Shown here in pieces: positions 31,004 to 39,149 of a stretch of 64,000 nucleotides of DNA. Below the pieces are notes generated by a model, which was not told the origin of the DNA, did not search any database, and worked only from the letters and a program-made list of their open reading frames with translations. The stretch covers positions 1 through 64,000 of IMG/VR virus record IMGVR_UViG_3300023180_005138. One strand, 5' to 3'. The DNA comes from a virus. The position numbers and the translations under genes were made by a program. Numbering within the stretch: the stretch's first letter is position 1; each line of letters begins with the position of its first letter.

Positions 31004-32166
31004 TGATAACAGTTGAAATATTAGGGAAATTTTTTGACAATCACTCACTAGCTATAATTAATAGAAAGCTAGCTGTTGGATTAAGTAAAAATAAAAACAT
31101 AAATACTATTATTACTCCGTTAGATTCTTATGATAGTTCCCACAAAGTAAATAAATCAGAAATTAAAGTTTTAAAGGGTATTTTACAAAAATCCGAAAAT
31201 GTAGAACCTGATATTCAAATTAGACACACCTATCCTCCTATTTGGAGATGGCCTGTTTCTGAAAAAACTAAAATTTTATTTATTCAACCTTGGGAATATT
31301 CAAAAGTACCATTTGAATGGCAATACAAATGGGAAAATTTTGCTGACGGAGTAATTACTCCTAGTATGTGGACAGGAGATAAATTTTTAGAAGGAGGGTT
31401 AGATCCAAATAGACTTTTTGTAGTTCCAAATGGTTATGACCCAACTATATTTAATACTAAACCGGAAGAGTCAAGGTTTTTTGACGCTAAAAAATTCACA
31501 TACTTATTTGTAGGTAATCATCAAGCTAGAAAAGGTCTAGATACCTTATTAAATGTTTGGAAAGAGTCTTTTGTTAGAGCTGATAACGTACAACTATTTA
31601 TTAAAGATACTCCTCAAATTTATGGACAGAACAATTTATTATCCCAAATTCTAAGTTTGCAATATCATGTAGACTGTGGTAAAATTATATATAATTCAGA
31701 CCTATTATCTGATCAAGATATGGCAAATATCTATAAAAATTCTAAAGTAGTAGTTCATCCATATAGAGGCGAAGGGTTTGGTATGCATATACAAGAATCT
31801 GTAGCGTGCGGTGCCTATCCTATTATTAGTGATCAAGGACCTACAGAAGAGTTTATTCCTAGAGAAATTGGCGCTAGAATCACAACGAACAGAAAACATG
31901 TTAATATTACAGACCCAGAGCTTTTTGCCCTAAAACCTGGGGATAGTGTTACTAATATGGGTGGACATGCTTGGATTCTTGATCCTGATGCAAATAATTT
32001 AAAGTTTCAAATGAAATTAATCTATCAGCATCACGAAAGAAAAAGAATTTTAGAAACTGTAAAGAACTATAATAACCCTAATACTTGGGACGCTATTATT
32101 GAAAATTACATTAATGTAATTACAGGAGTATATAATAATGAACAAAGACCAAGAAGATACACTTAG
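31003..32166 (+). CDS. GT4-like (GT-B fold) glycosyltransferase
   Basis: 387 residues. The C-terminal nucleotide-sugar domain includes FVVPNGYDPTIFN, YLFVGNHQARKGLDTLLN and the E-x7-E motif in GEGFGMHIQESVACGAYPII. The N-terminal domain binds the acceptor. Retaining enzyme by family. Its end overlaps the iron-sulphur carrier gene by 29 nt. Confidence 0.88.
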   Translation: MITVEILGKFFDNHSLAIINRKLAVGLSKNKNINTIITPLDSYDSSHKVNKSEIKVLKGILQKSENVEPDIQIRHTYPPIWRWPVSEKTKILFIQPWEYSKVPFEWQYKWENFADGVITPSMWTGDKFLEGGLDPNRLFVVPNGYDPTIFNTKPEESRFFDAKKFTYLFVGNHQARKGLDTLLNVWKESFVRADNVQLFIKDTPQIYGQNNLLSQILSLQYHVDCGKIIYNSDLLSDQDMANIYKNSKVVVHPYRGEGFGMHIQESVACGAYPIISDQGPTEEFIPREIGARITTNRKHVNITDPELFALKPGDSVTNMGGHAWILDPDANNLKFQMKLIYQHHERKRILETVKNYNNPNTWDAIIENYINVITGVYNNEQRPRRYT

Positions 32167-32584
32167 TATATGGAGCTATATAGAACAACCAAAAACTTTA
32201 GATGAAAAAATCTTAAGAGATTTTCATGGTAATGCTCCTATAGTAGACGAAAATCAAATAGAAAACCCTACAGTAGATGACGAATGTATAAAGTATTTTA
32301 ATACTCTTATAAAAGAAAAGAATGATTTTATAAGAATAGCTATTGAGGGAGGCGGATGCTCTGGTTTTCAATATGCTTTTTATATTAATGATCCAGAGAT
32401 AGAAGATTCTGATATTATTATAAATGAGTCTCCTAAAGTAGTTATAGATTGCGAAAGTATTAAGTATATGAAAGGTGCTATCATAAGATATGAAACAGCT
32501 CCTTTTAATCAAAGAGTTTATGTAGACAACCCAGGAGCAAAATCTAGTTGTGGTTGTGGAGAGTCTTTTTCTTATGAATTTTAA
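32138..32584 (+). CDS. IscA/ErpA/HesB-type iron-sulphur carrier
   Basis: 148 residues. The last ~105 are the A-type carrier domain: IEGGGCSGFQYAFYIND contains the first Cys and SSCGCGESF the C-terminal Cys pair. The first ~40 residues are an extra charged extension (EQPKTLDEKILRDFHG) not found in bacterial IscA. GGAG precedes the ATG. It could deliver clusters to the phage's own radical SAM enzymes, of which three are encoded here, or keep host cluster assembly going. Confidence 0.92.
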   Translation: MNKDQEDTLSIWSYIEQPKTLDEKILRDFHGNAPIVDENQIENPTVDDECIKYFNTLIKEKNDFIRIAIEGGGCSGFQYAFYINDPEIEDSDIIINESPKVVIDCESIKYMKGAIIRYETAPFNQRVYVDNPGAKSSCGCGESFSYEF

Positions 32585-33197
32585 CTGGATAAAAACAGAA
32601 AGTAGACTACCGTGGCTTCCTTTAGATATTTCTATTCCATACGAAGAAATGTTAGAGGAGGCTAAAAAAGTTAAAGAACGTTTTGTTTCACATAGAGACG
32701 GAGACTCTCCTGGAGGCTATAGACATCGAGGTTGGAAGAGCTTATGTATTCATGGAATAGAAGAGACTAAGACTAATCATTTTACTTCTTATGGATATAA
32801 GTCTCACGAAGATACCCCCTATAGATGGACTAAAACAGCTTTTTTATGTCCAATTACAACTAACTGGTTAATTAATAAGTTTCCAATGGAAAAATATTTT
32901 AGAGTTCGTTTTATGTTATTAGAACCAAATGGTTTTATTGCTCCTCATAGAGATATGGATAAAAATATGTTATCACCAGTAAATATAGCACTTAATCATC
33001 CCACTGGTTGTATATTTAAGATGGAGACTCATGGGGTAGTTCCTATGGAACCAGGATCTGTAATGTTGTTAGACGTAGGAAATACTCACGCCTATATTAA
33101 TAAGTCTGATGAAGATAGATATCATATTATTATTCATGGGGTAGAAAATGATAGGTATAGAAAGTTAGTAGAAGAGAGCTATAATAAATATGCCTAA
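32574..33197 (+). CDS. aspartyl/asparaginyl beta-hydroxylase-like 2OG oxygenase
   Basis: 207 residues from the ATG at 32574. APHRDMDKN gives the H-x-D iron site; CIFKMETHGVVPMEPGSVMLLDVGNTHAYINKSDEDRYHI gives the distal His and the Arg that binds 2-oxoglutarate, as in AspH-type enzymes. Substrate unknown. Overlaps the upstream gene by 11 nt and the downstream one by 8 nt. Confidence 0.8.
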   Translation: MNFNWIKTESRLPWLPLDISIPYEEMLEEAKKVKERFVSHRDGDSPGGYRHRGWKSLCIHGIEETKTNHFTSYGYKSHEDTPYRWTKTAFLCPITTNWLINKFPMEKYFRVRFMLLEPNGFIAPHRDMDKNMLSPVNIALNHPTGCIFKMETHGVVPMEPGSVMLLDVGNTHAYINKSDEDRYHIIIHGVENDRYRKLVEESYNKYA

Positions 33198-34548
33198 ATA
33201 TATAATCGGTATTTATGATGACAGAGATCAGATATATAAAAAAGATTTAGCAAATAGATATAAAGAATTAACTGAATTTTTTATTAGACATATGAGTTCT
33301 CCTACTCCCAGAGAATTACTTTATGGAAATTCTATCAATGAGGTTTTAAATAAAGCAATAAAAACAGAAAATACTCATTGTTTAATAATGTCTATAGGTC
33401 ATTTTATTCGAAGTCCTACCTTTTTTAAATATATAGATGAATGGATAAATAAAATAGACTTTTTCATAACTGGGCATATAATTGATAAAGATTCGGGCAA
33501 TTCACAAGAAAACAGTGATAATCATTATTATGGATTACACAAACAATGTCTATTAGTTAATTTAAAATATTACGAAGAGTTTAAAAAACCTGACTGGGGG
33601 GTAAATGTTAGAGATTCTGGTATGCCAGAAAAAGTAGCTGTAGCAAAGCGCTCTTCAGATAATATTCATGACGACTATACACCTTTATTCTTAGACCCTA
33701 CACAAGATACAAAAGTATGTACTCCTTATGTAGATGGATGGAACTTTATTAATACCTCATTAAATAATAATTTAAAAGTATATAATTTTCATCCTAAGAT
33801 AAGAGTTACTAAAAGATATGCATACCCTAACAAAGATTTAGATACCCTAAAAGAACAGCTTAATTGGATAGTAAACATATTAAATGGTGCTACAGACTGT
33901 GTATTTTTTTGGAACACAGAAGCTATGTTTGATGTTAAAAGATATACGAAAAAAGTACAAAAACCAATTAAAAAACTATATTCTGTAGCTGCCGGATTCA
34001 AACCCAACTATATGTTACATTCTATAGGTTTTACAGATACTACAGAAATCGTTTACTTTGATTATAGTAAACAAGCACTTAGTTTTAAAAAAGCCTTAAT
34101 AGACCTTTGGGACGGAAGAGATTATCCCAATTTTTTAAGAGAGTTAAAGAAAAAATTTAAAGTAAATGAAACTTTCGGAGCACAAACAGAGGGTAAGTCT
34201 TATGAAGAGCTGTGGGAAAGAGAATTAACTTATTGGGAGTCAGAAGAGACGTTCTACGAACACTGGCAACAATATAAAAAATTAAAACATACTTTTATAC
34301 ATTGTAATTTGTTAGAAAATTCAGAAAAACTAATAAAATTAATAGATGGTACGGAAGACTCTTATATTTGGTGGAGTAACTGTTTTCACACAGTAACAGC
34401 ACACTATACTATGCCTTTAAATGATTTAGAGAATTTATATAATAATTATGTAAAAAATATATACGAAAACAATAATAGTATAGTAGTATTTGGTGCAGAT
34501 CACATGAATAATAGAATAGAAGGAGTTAAAATTAGTGAATTACTTTAA
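33190..34548 (+). CDS. large protein of unknown function
   Basis: 452 residues, no signal peptide or membrane segment, Lys/Asn/Tyr-rich. Notable segments: YIIGIYDDRDQIYKKD at the start (like a nucleotide-sugar GT), ITGHIIDKDSG, FKKPDWGVNVRDSG, and a C-terminal WWSNCFHTVTAHYT and VVFGADHMNN. It lies between two 2OG oxygenase genes with overlaps of 8 and 14 nt, which suggests a shared pathway. No family is recognised. Confidence 0.55.
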   Translation: MPKYIIGIYDDRDQIYKKDLANRYKELTEFFIRHMSSPTPRELLYGNSINEVLNKAIKTENTHCLIMSIGHFIRSPTFFKYIDEWINKIDFFITGHIIDKDSGNSQENSDNHYYGLHKQCLLVNLKYYEEFKKPDWGVNVRDSGMPEKVAVAKRSSDNIHDDYTPLFLDPTQDTKVCTPYVDGWNFINTSLNNNLKVYNFHPKIRVTKRYAYPNKDLDTLKEQLNWIVNILNGATDCVFFWNTEAMFDVKRYTKKVQKPIKKLYSVAAGFKPNYMLHSIGFTDTTEIVYFDYSKQALSFKKALIDLWDGRDYPNFLRELKKKFKVNETFGAQTEGKSYEELWERELTYWESEETFYEHWQQYKKLKHTFIHCNLLENSEKLIKLIDGTEDSYIWWSNCFHTVTAHYTMPLNDLENLYNNYVKNIYENNNSIVVFGADHMNNRIEGVKISELL

Positions 34549-35092
34549 GCCTAATTTTACTATCAGTGCTAGTTGGGATAAAGAAATAGAAAAACTTCCA
34601 TATTTTGCTTGTAATGATTATGATTTAAAAAATGCAATAACTGCCTGTGCTATAAAAAGTGCTACAGGAAAAGAAGATGACTTATATAAATCTGAACTAG
34701 AAGATATACCAAAAAATTATAAATATACTAGGTTGATGGAAGTTCCTATTATTAATAAGGTAGTAGATTACTTTAAATTTGAAACTACAAGAATAAGAGT
34801 CTTTAAACAAGAACCAAAACATTCTACTCCTATGCATATTGATAAAGACGATCCTACTATCATAAGAATGTGGATGGCTCTAAATGAAGATGAAAAATTT
34901 AAATTCTTTTTTGGAGAAGAAAAAGAAGAAATAGTTTTAAAAAAAGGAGAAATAATATTCTTTAATCCAAACTATTTACACGGTGCTATTAATTTAAGTA
35001 ATAAAAATAGGTATACTTTAAATATCTGTGGAATTCCTAATAAATGGATAAAAGAATTATTAGAAGTTAGGAACAAGGTAGTATTTTTATGA
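34535..35092 (+). CDS. 2OG-Fe(II) oxygenase-like protein
   Basis: 185 residues from a GTG at 34535. STPMHIDKDDPTI gives the H-x-D motif; ILKKGEIIFFNPNYLHGAINLSNKNRYTLNI-like order at the C-terminus gives the distal His and Arg. Small for the family, but all ligands are present. Third such enzyme in the window. Coupled to the unknown gene upstream. Confidence 0.68.
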   Translation: MNYFKPNFTISASWDKEIEKLPYFACNDYDLKNAITACAIKSATGKEDDLYKSELEDIPKNYKYTRLMEVPIINKVVDYFKFETTRIRVFKQEPKHSTPMHIDKDDPTIIRMWMALNEDEKFKFFFGEEKEEIVLKKGEIIFFNPNYLHGAINLSNKNRYTLNICGIPNKWIKELLEVRNKVVFL

Positions 35093-35367
35093 TTGATATA
35101 GACGTTTTTAAAAAACCAAATGAAAATGTAGTAAAAGTTACTATGAGTGAATTTAGAGGACAAGTTTATGTACATATTCGAGACTATCAAATGGATGGTG
35201 ATACTGGATACTGGTTTCCAACCAAGAATGGGTATGCCTTTATTGCAGAAGAAACAGACTCCATTATACAAGCACTAGGAGAAGCTAGCGAATTTTACGC
35301 TAAGTATTCTAGAAACTTAGAAACAGCAGAACAACTGGAATTTAATTTTAGGGAAGAAAATGATTAA
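35089..35367 (+). CDS. small protein with PC4-like beta pattern
   Basis: 92 residues. VVKVTMSEFRGQVYVHIRDYQM then TGYWFPTKNGYAFIAEE resembles the beta sheet of transcriptional coactivator PC4-type ssDNA-binding proteins (IR-Y--D--G-W-PT-KG). This likeness is only by pattern. It shares bases with both neighbours (ATG and stop overlaps). Confidence 0.45.
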   Translation: MIDIDVFKKPNENVVKVTMSEFRGQVYVHIRDYQMDGDTGYWFPTKNGYAFIAEETDSIIQALGEASEFYAKYSRNLETAEQLEFNFREEND

Positions 35368-35675
35368 TGAGTATTAAAGCATGGTCAGACGAACAAGAAG
35401 CATCTTTAATAGATTTATATACAAATCAAAATAGGACAGATGTACACGAACTAGCAAAACATTTTGGAAAAGGATATAGGTCTGTAATTAGTAAGCTAGT
35501 ACAACTTAAAATATATCAAAAACCAGAAGACTTAGAAGAAAGTAAAACTAAAACAGTTAAAACTATGTTAAGAGAAATAGAAGAGTTGTTAGAGATTCAA
35601 ATTGAAGGTATTAACCTTAATAAAAAAGAAAATCTCGTAAAACTAGTAGAAGCTTTAAATAGTAAATTAGGTTAA
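35367..35675 (+). CDS. small helix-turn-helix protein
   Basis: 102 residues. Residues 1-48 (WSDEQEASLIDLYTNQNRTDVHELAKHFGKGYRSVISKLVQLKI) look like a SANT/Myb-type or GcrA-like HTH, followed by a C-terminal helical domain (TMLREIEELLEIQIEGIN). Probable DNA-binding regulator. The same HTH style recurs in the products at 38082 and 41251. Confidence 0.6.
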   Translation: MSIKAWSDEQEASLIDLYTNQNRTDVHELAKHFGKGYRSVISKLVQLKIYQKPEDLEESKTKTVKTMLREIEELLEIQIEGINLNKKENLVKLVEALNSKLG

Positions 35676-35677
35676 AT

Positions 35678-36124
35678 ATGATAGATTGGAAAATCTTAAA
35701 CTATTTAAATAAGCAAAAATATAAACGTATTTTACTTATTACAAAAAATTATAACCAAATAAAAAAATTTGTAAATAACCCCTGTATAACAGTAATTGAA
35801 GAAAAAAATTTTCTTGAACATTATCCAGAAAATGCGTATCATATAATTTCGACCTGGGAATTATTGTCTGAGGGGGCATCGGTATTTATCTATACCTATT
35901 TAGCAAAAATGAATCATCTCTTAAGAGATGATGGTCAGCTCTATTTAAGAGTTCTTCACAATCAAAATCATTTCGTTGAATTTGATACCCCTCCTTTTTG
36001 TTGGAATATAGAAAGAATAGACTCTTTTGGAAAAACAAAAGGTCTTAAACTATATAAAGAAGCACAAAAAATTACTACTAAAAAAGCTTCTTTCTTACGA
36101 TTTAGGTATATTCCAGCCATCTAA
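35678..36124 (+). CDS. methyltransferase-like fragment or unknown protein
   Basis: 148 residues. The second half (LAKMNHLLRDDGQLYLRVLHN) resembles motif V of class I methyltransferases, but the SAM-binding glycine loop is not seen in the first half (RILLITKNYNQIKKF). It may be degenerate or a different fold. Last gene before the ligase promoter. Confidence 0.4.
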   Translation: MIDWKILNYLNKQKYKRILLITKNYNQIKKFVNNPCITVIEEKNFLEHYPENAYHIISTWELLSEGASVFIYTYLAKMNHLLRDDGQLYLRVLHNQNHFVEFDTPPFCWNIERIDSFGKTKGLKLYKEAQKITTKKASFLRFRYIPAI

Positions 36125-36138
36125 ATTTCAATTAATTA

Positions 36139-36179
36139 TTGCCTATCGGTTAAAACTTATTGTATAATTTTTATACAAT
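36139..36179 (+). promoter_or_regulatory. promoter with perfect palindrome over the -10 (ligase)
   Basis: TTGCCT (36139-36144), 18 bp, TATAAT (36163-36168). A 9-bp inverted repeat, ATTGTATAA (36159-36167) and TTATACAAT (36171-36179) with three Ts between, covers the -10 and start region. Candidate operator. Confidence 0.65.
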
Positions 36180-36197
36180 AAAACGGATAACTATTTT

Positions 36198-37934
36198 ATG
36201 ACATACGAAGAATTAAAAGAACTGGTTGCCCATCACTGCCACTTATACTACGATATAAATCGTCCTGAGTTAAGTGATGCAGAATTTGATCAACTATATG
36301 ATAAACTGGTAAAAGTAGAAACAGATCAAGGATGGCATGATGCAGATTCTCCTACCGTTCGTGTAGGCGGTACAGCTGGTAAAGTGCGTCATCCATATAA
36401 ATTATACTCTCTTCGCAAAGTATATGATGAAGAAGAGATTGAAGACAAATTTATAGTTGAGACTCCTAAAATGGATGGAGCCAACTTAACAATTATCTAT
36501 AAAAATGGAAAACCTTCTATGGCTCTAACTCGCGGAAATGGTGAGTTTGGAGAAGATGTATCACATCTAATTCCAGGAATATTAGGTATTCCAGAACTTA
36601 TTGCCGGAGATGTCGCTGTAAACGGCGAATGTGTAACCGACAATGAAGTAGATAATTTTAGAAATTACGTTAGCGGAGCACTTGGTCTACTTGATCTTGA
36701 AGAGTTTCGTTCTCGTAATATTAGATTTATTGCACATGAACTTTTAGGTGTGGCTATGAATTACACCAATAAAATGAAAGTTCTATCTGCATCGTTGTTC
36801 CATACAGTTTTCGATGAGGAATTGTGTTCAAAGTATCCTCAAGACGGATTAGTGTATAGAATTGATGATTGGAGAGAGTGTGAAAGGCTAGGATATACCT
36901 CTAAATATCCGCGGTTCGCTGTTGCTCTTAAAGAAAAAGAGAGTCTTACAGCCACAACAACACTACAAGATGTGATTTGGGTTGTTGGTAGAACTGGAAC
37001 TGTTAATCCCACGGGCATAGTAGACCCGGTTGAACTTGACGGTGCGACGGTAAGTCGCGTAACTCTTCACAATATAGAATTCATCGAAAGTCATGACTTG
37101 GGCCTTGGCGACCTGATACAGATCGAAAGAGCAGGCGGGGTGATTCCGAAGTTTAATAGAGTACTCCAGCACTCACAACATAATCTAAAAATTAAACAAA
37201 GACATGCCGAAGAGAGCATTGGACACGCTCTTCGTAAAGTCGGCCCAAAGTTATTTGTAACTGATGCTTCGCAACACAGTACAAGTAAGTTGCTAGAACA
37301 TTTTATCAAGACCCTTGAAATCAAGGGACTTGGCCCTGCGTCCGTGTCTAAAATGGGACTACTTCATCCGATTGACCTTTTTGACAATCAAGATTGGAGC
37401 CTTCTTGGGGCAAATGGCGAAAAAGTTGTAGCAGAAATTGAACGTAGCAAGACAAAGCCTTATGAGCTAGTTCTTGCATCTCTGGGTATCCCTGGTGTTG
37501 GAAAAAGAGCTTCTAAGCTAATTGTAAAACACATACCTTCGTTTGATCGGTTGCGAGAGATCGAAACGGTGCAGATACACGGAATCGGGCCTAAAACCGT
37601 AGAAAATCTACTAGTTTGGCTTGACACGAACGAGGAGTGGGTCTATGGGCTTCCTCTTCGTCTAGAGCAGAATCAAAGCATAGACTTCGAGAGTGATTCC
37701 GACGAAGTACGAAAAATTTGCATAACAGGGAAAATGGATATGACCCGTAATGAACTTGCTGAAGTATTAGAAAGCAAGGGATTTAAGGTTACTAACACAG
37801 TCACAAAAGACTGCTATGCTTTGATAACTGCAGGAGATACTAGTAGCAGTAAATATAAAAAAGCTATTAGTAGTGGAATAAAAGTGGTAGACTATTGGGA
37901 AAATAGAACTGAAGTGTTAAACGGTGCTTTTTAA
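36198..37934 (+). CDS. ligA: NAD+-dependent DNA ligase without zinc-finger cysteines
   Basis: 578 residues (bacterial LigA about 670). Domain Ia (YYDINRPELSDAEFDQLYDKL) binds NMN; KMDG at 91-94 is the adenylated Lys; TRGNGEFGEDVSH, NGECV and VALKEKE are further nucleotidyltransferase motifs. The OB fold (WVVGRTGTVNPTGIVDPVELDG) follows. The usual four-Cys zinc finger before the HhH domain is replaced by a stretch with no Cys (about 320-375). Helix-hairpin-helix motifs (KGLGPASVSKMG, LGIPGVGKRASK, IHGIGPKTVENL) and a C-terminal BRCT (KICITGKMDMTRNEL) complete it. It seals nicks in replication. It has its own promoter and starts the DNA-metabolism block. Confidence 0.95.
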   Translation: MTYEELKELVAHHCHLYYDINRPELSDAEFDQLYDKLVKVETDQGWHDADSPTVRVGGTAGKVRHPYKLYSLRKVYDEEEIEDKFIVETPKMDGANLTIIYKNGKPSMALTRGNGEFGEDVSHLIPGILGIPELIAGDVAVNGECVTDNEVDNFRNYVSGALGLLDLEEFRSRNIRFIAHELLGVAMNYTNKMKVLSASLFHTVFDEELCSKYPQDGLVYRIDDWRECERLGYTSKYPRFAVALKEKESLTATTTLQDVIWVVGRTGTVNPTGIVDPVELDGATVSRVTLHNIEFIESHDLGLGDLIQIERAGGVIPKFNRVLQHSQHNLKIKQRHAEESIGHALRKVGPKLFVTDASQHSTSKLLEHFIKTLEIKGLGPASVSKMGLLHPIDLFDNQDWSLLGANGEKVVAEIERSKTKPYELVLASLGIPGVGKRASKLIVKHIPSFDRLREIETVQIHGIGPKTVENLLVWLDTNEEWVYGLPLRLEQNQSIDFESDSDEVRKICITGKMDMTRNELAEVLESKGFKVTNTVTKDCYALITAGDTSSSKYKKAISSGIKVVDYWENRTEVLNGAF

Positions 37935-37979
37935 TGATTTTCACAAAAGACCAAAAGACTAAATACTGTCACATTAATC

Positions 37980-38038
37980 TTGCTCTATCATCTTTTAACT
38001 GCTATAATCCTTTTATGACGTTGAGAGAAAAACTCTCA
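37980..38038 (+). promoter_or_regulatory. strong promoter and leader hairpin of the tandem-HTH gene
   Basis: TTGCTC (37980-37985), 17 bp, TATAAT (38003-38008). The transcript would begin just before a hairpin: TGAGAG (38022-38027) and CTCTCA (38033-38038) with a five-A loop. A 5' stem-loop of this kind can stabilise mRNA. The AGGAG ribosome site follows. Confidence 0.7.
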
Positions 38039-38081
38039 GTCAGAAAAAACCAAAATAACTACTGACAAATAAGGAGAAAAC

Positions 38082-38762
38082 ATGTCTAAGTTTGAATACA
38101 CTGATGAAATGGTCACCCGCATGAATGATGTCTGCGGCAGTGGCGTAACTGAGGATATTATCGAGTCACTTTGTGACGAGTTTGAGTTTCCTCGTCGTTC
38201 TGTAACTGCAAAGCTACGTAAGCTTGGTTACGACGTTCCTAAGAAGCCAGGTGCAGCACCTGTCTTTACCGCAGATGAGACTGATGCTCTCGCTGCTTAT
38301 CTTGAAGCTAACTCTGGTAACCAGACAGCTGAAGAGATTGCTGCTGGATTCGCGGACGGTAAGTTTACCGCTCGTCAGATTAATGGTAAGGCTCTCTCAC
38401 TAGAGATGACCTCACACATTAAGCCCGCTGAGAAGAAGGTTACACCTAAGACCTACTCTGCTGAAGAGGAAGAGAAGATTGCTTCTATGGTCGAAGATGG
38501 TGCGTTCCTTGAGGACATTGCCGAGGCAGTCGGCAAGACCGCTAACTCAGTTCGTGGTAAGCTTCTAAGCATGGGTCTTAAGGCCGAGCAGAAGAACAAG
38601 AAGGGTACTAAGGCCGATCCTTATGAAGGTATCGAAGATATGCTTGACCAGTCAGTTGAGCAGATTGCTGAGAACTTTGATAAGACAGTCCGTGGTGTCA
38701 AGACAGTTCTAACTCGTCGTGGTCTATCTTGCGCAGACTATACGCCAAAGACAGCTGAGTAA
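38082..38762 (+). CDS. tandem helix-turn-helix DNA-binding protein, probably abundant
   Basis: 226 residues built from at least three similar HTH-like modules: EYTDEMVTRMNDV...RRSVTAKLRKLGYDVP, FTADETDALAAYL...ARQINGKALSLEM and YSAEEEEKIASMV...ANSVRGKLLSMGL. A fourth, GIEDMLDQSVEQIAENFDKTVRGVKTVLTRRGL, closes the protein. Linkers are Ala/Pro/Lys-rich. Codon and base use is far less AT-rich than in neighbours (many GGT, CGT, CTT, AAG), as in highly expressed genes, and the promoter is strong. A nucleoid-like or regulatory role is inferred. Confidence 0.65.
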   Translation: MSKFEYTDEMVTRMNDVCGSGVTEDIIESLCDEFEFPRRSVTAKLRKLGYDVPKKPGAAPVFTADETDALAAYLEANSGNQTAEEIAAGFADGKFTARQINGKALSLEMTSHIKPAEKKVTPKTYSAEEEEKIASMVEDGAFLEDIAEAVGKTANSVRGKLLSMGLKAEQKNKKGTKADPYEGIEDMLDQSVEQIAENFDKTVRGVKTVLTRRGLSCADYTPKTAE

Positions 38763-38782
38763 TCAGTTACACTGTTAGAAAA

Positions 38783-38815
38783 TATAGAGTGGGGTGCTAT
38801 GCACTTCACTCTATA
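38783..38815 (+). terminator. long hairpin after the tandem-HTH gene
   Basis: TATAGAGTG (38783-38791) pairs with CACTCTATA (38807-38815); inside it GG/TT wobbles and GTGC-TAT-GCAC continue the stem, giving about 15 pairs and a three-base loop. No U-tract follows, so it may protect the 3' end, be a processing site, or stop polymerase only partly. Confidence 0.55.
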
Positions 38816-38829
38816 AGTGTATCTAAAAT

Positions 38830-39141
38830 ATGGCAGCAAAAGAGTTAACTTTAAACGAGATAGAAGAAGAAAAAATAGACATAGTTTTATCTTTGGATGA
38901 TCAAAGTAAAACAATATTTTTTGATAATTTGATTCAATTACACTATCCTAATATTAAAAGAGAATCGACAGAATATCATAATCTACAAGTACATTATAGA
39001 GCTTGTTGGTTAATGGAAAAGATTTACCGTAATAATGATTTTATGAAAGAGTGTTTTAGTGTAGTATATACAAAAACTGGTTTAATAAGAAATATTTGGA
39101 ATGATTTGTATTACACTGATGACGATTTAATAATACACTAG
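38830..39141 (+). CDS. small protein of unknown function
   Basis: 103 residues, helical, acidic (LTLNEIEEEKIDIVLSLDD), with a aromatic central region (YHNLQVHYRACWLMEKIYR). No motif recognised. Lies between the tandem-HTH gene and the nucleotidyltransferase. Confidence 0.5.
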   Translation: MAAKELTLNEIEEEKIDIVLSLDDQSKTIFFDNLIQLHYPNIKRESTEYHNLQVHYRACWLMEKIYRNNDFMKECFSVVYTKTGLIRNIWNDLYYTDDDLIIH

Positions 39142-39149
39142 GAGAATTA

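Noticed and set aside
37934-38065. A 43-codon ORF directly after the ligase gene
   Set aside because: It has no ribosome site and runs through a strong promoter and a leader hairpin.
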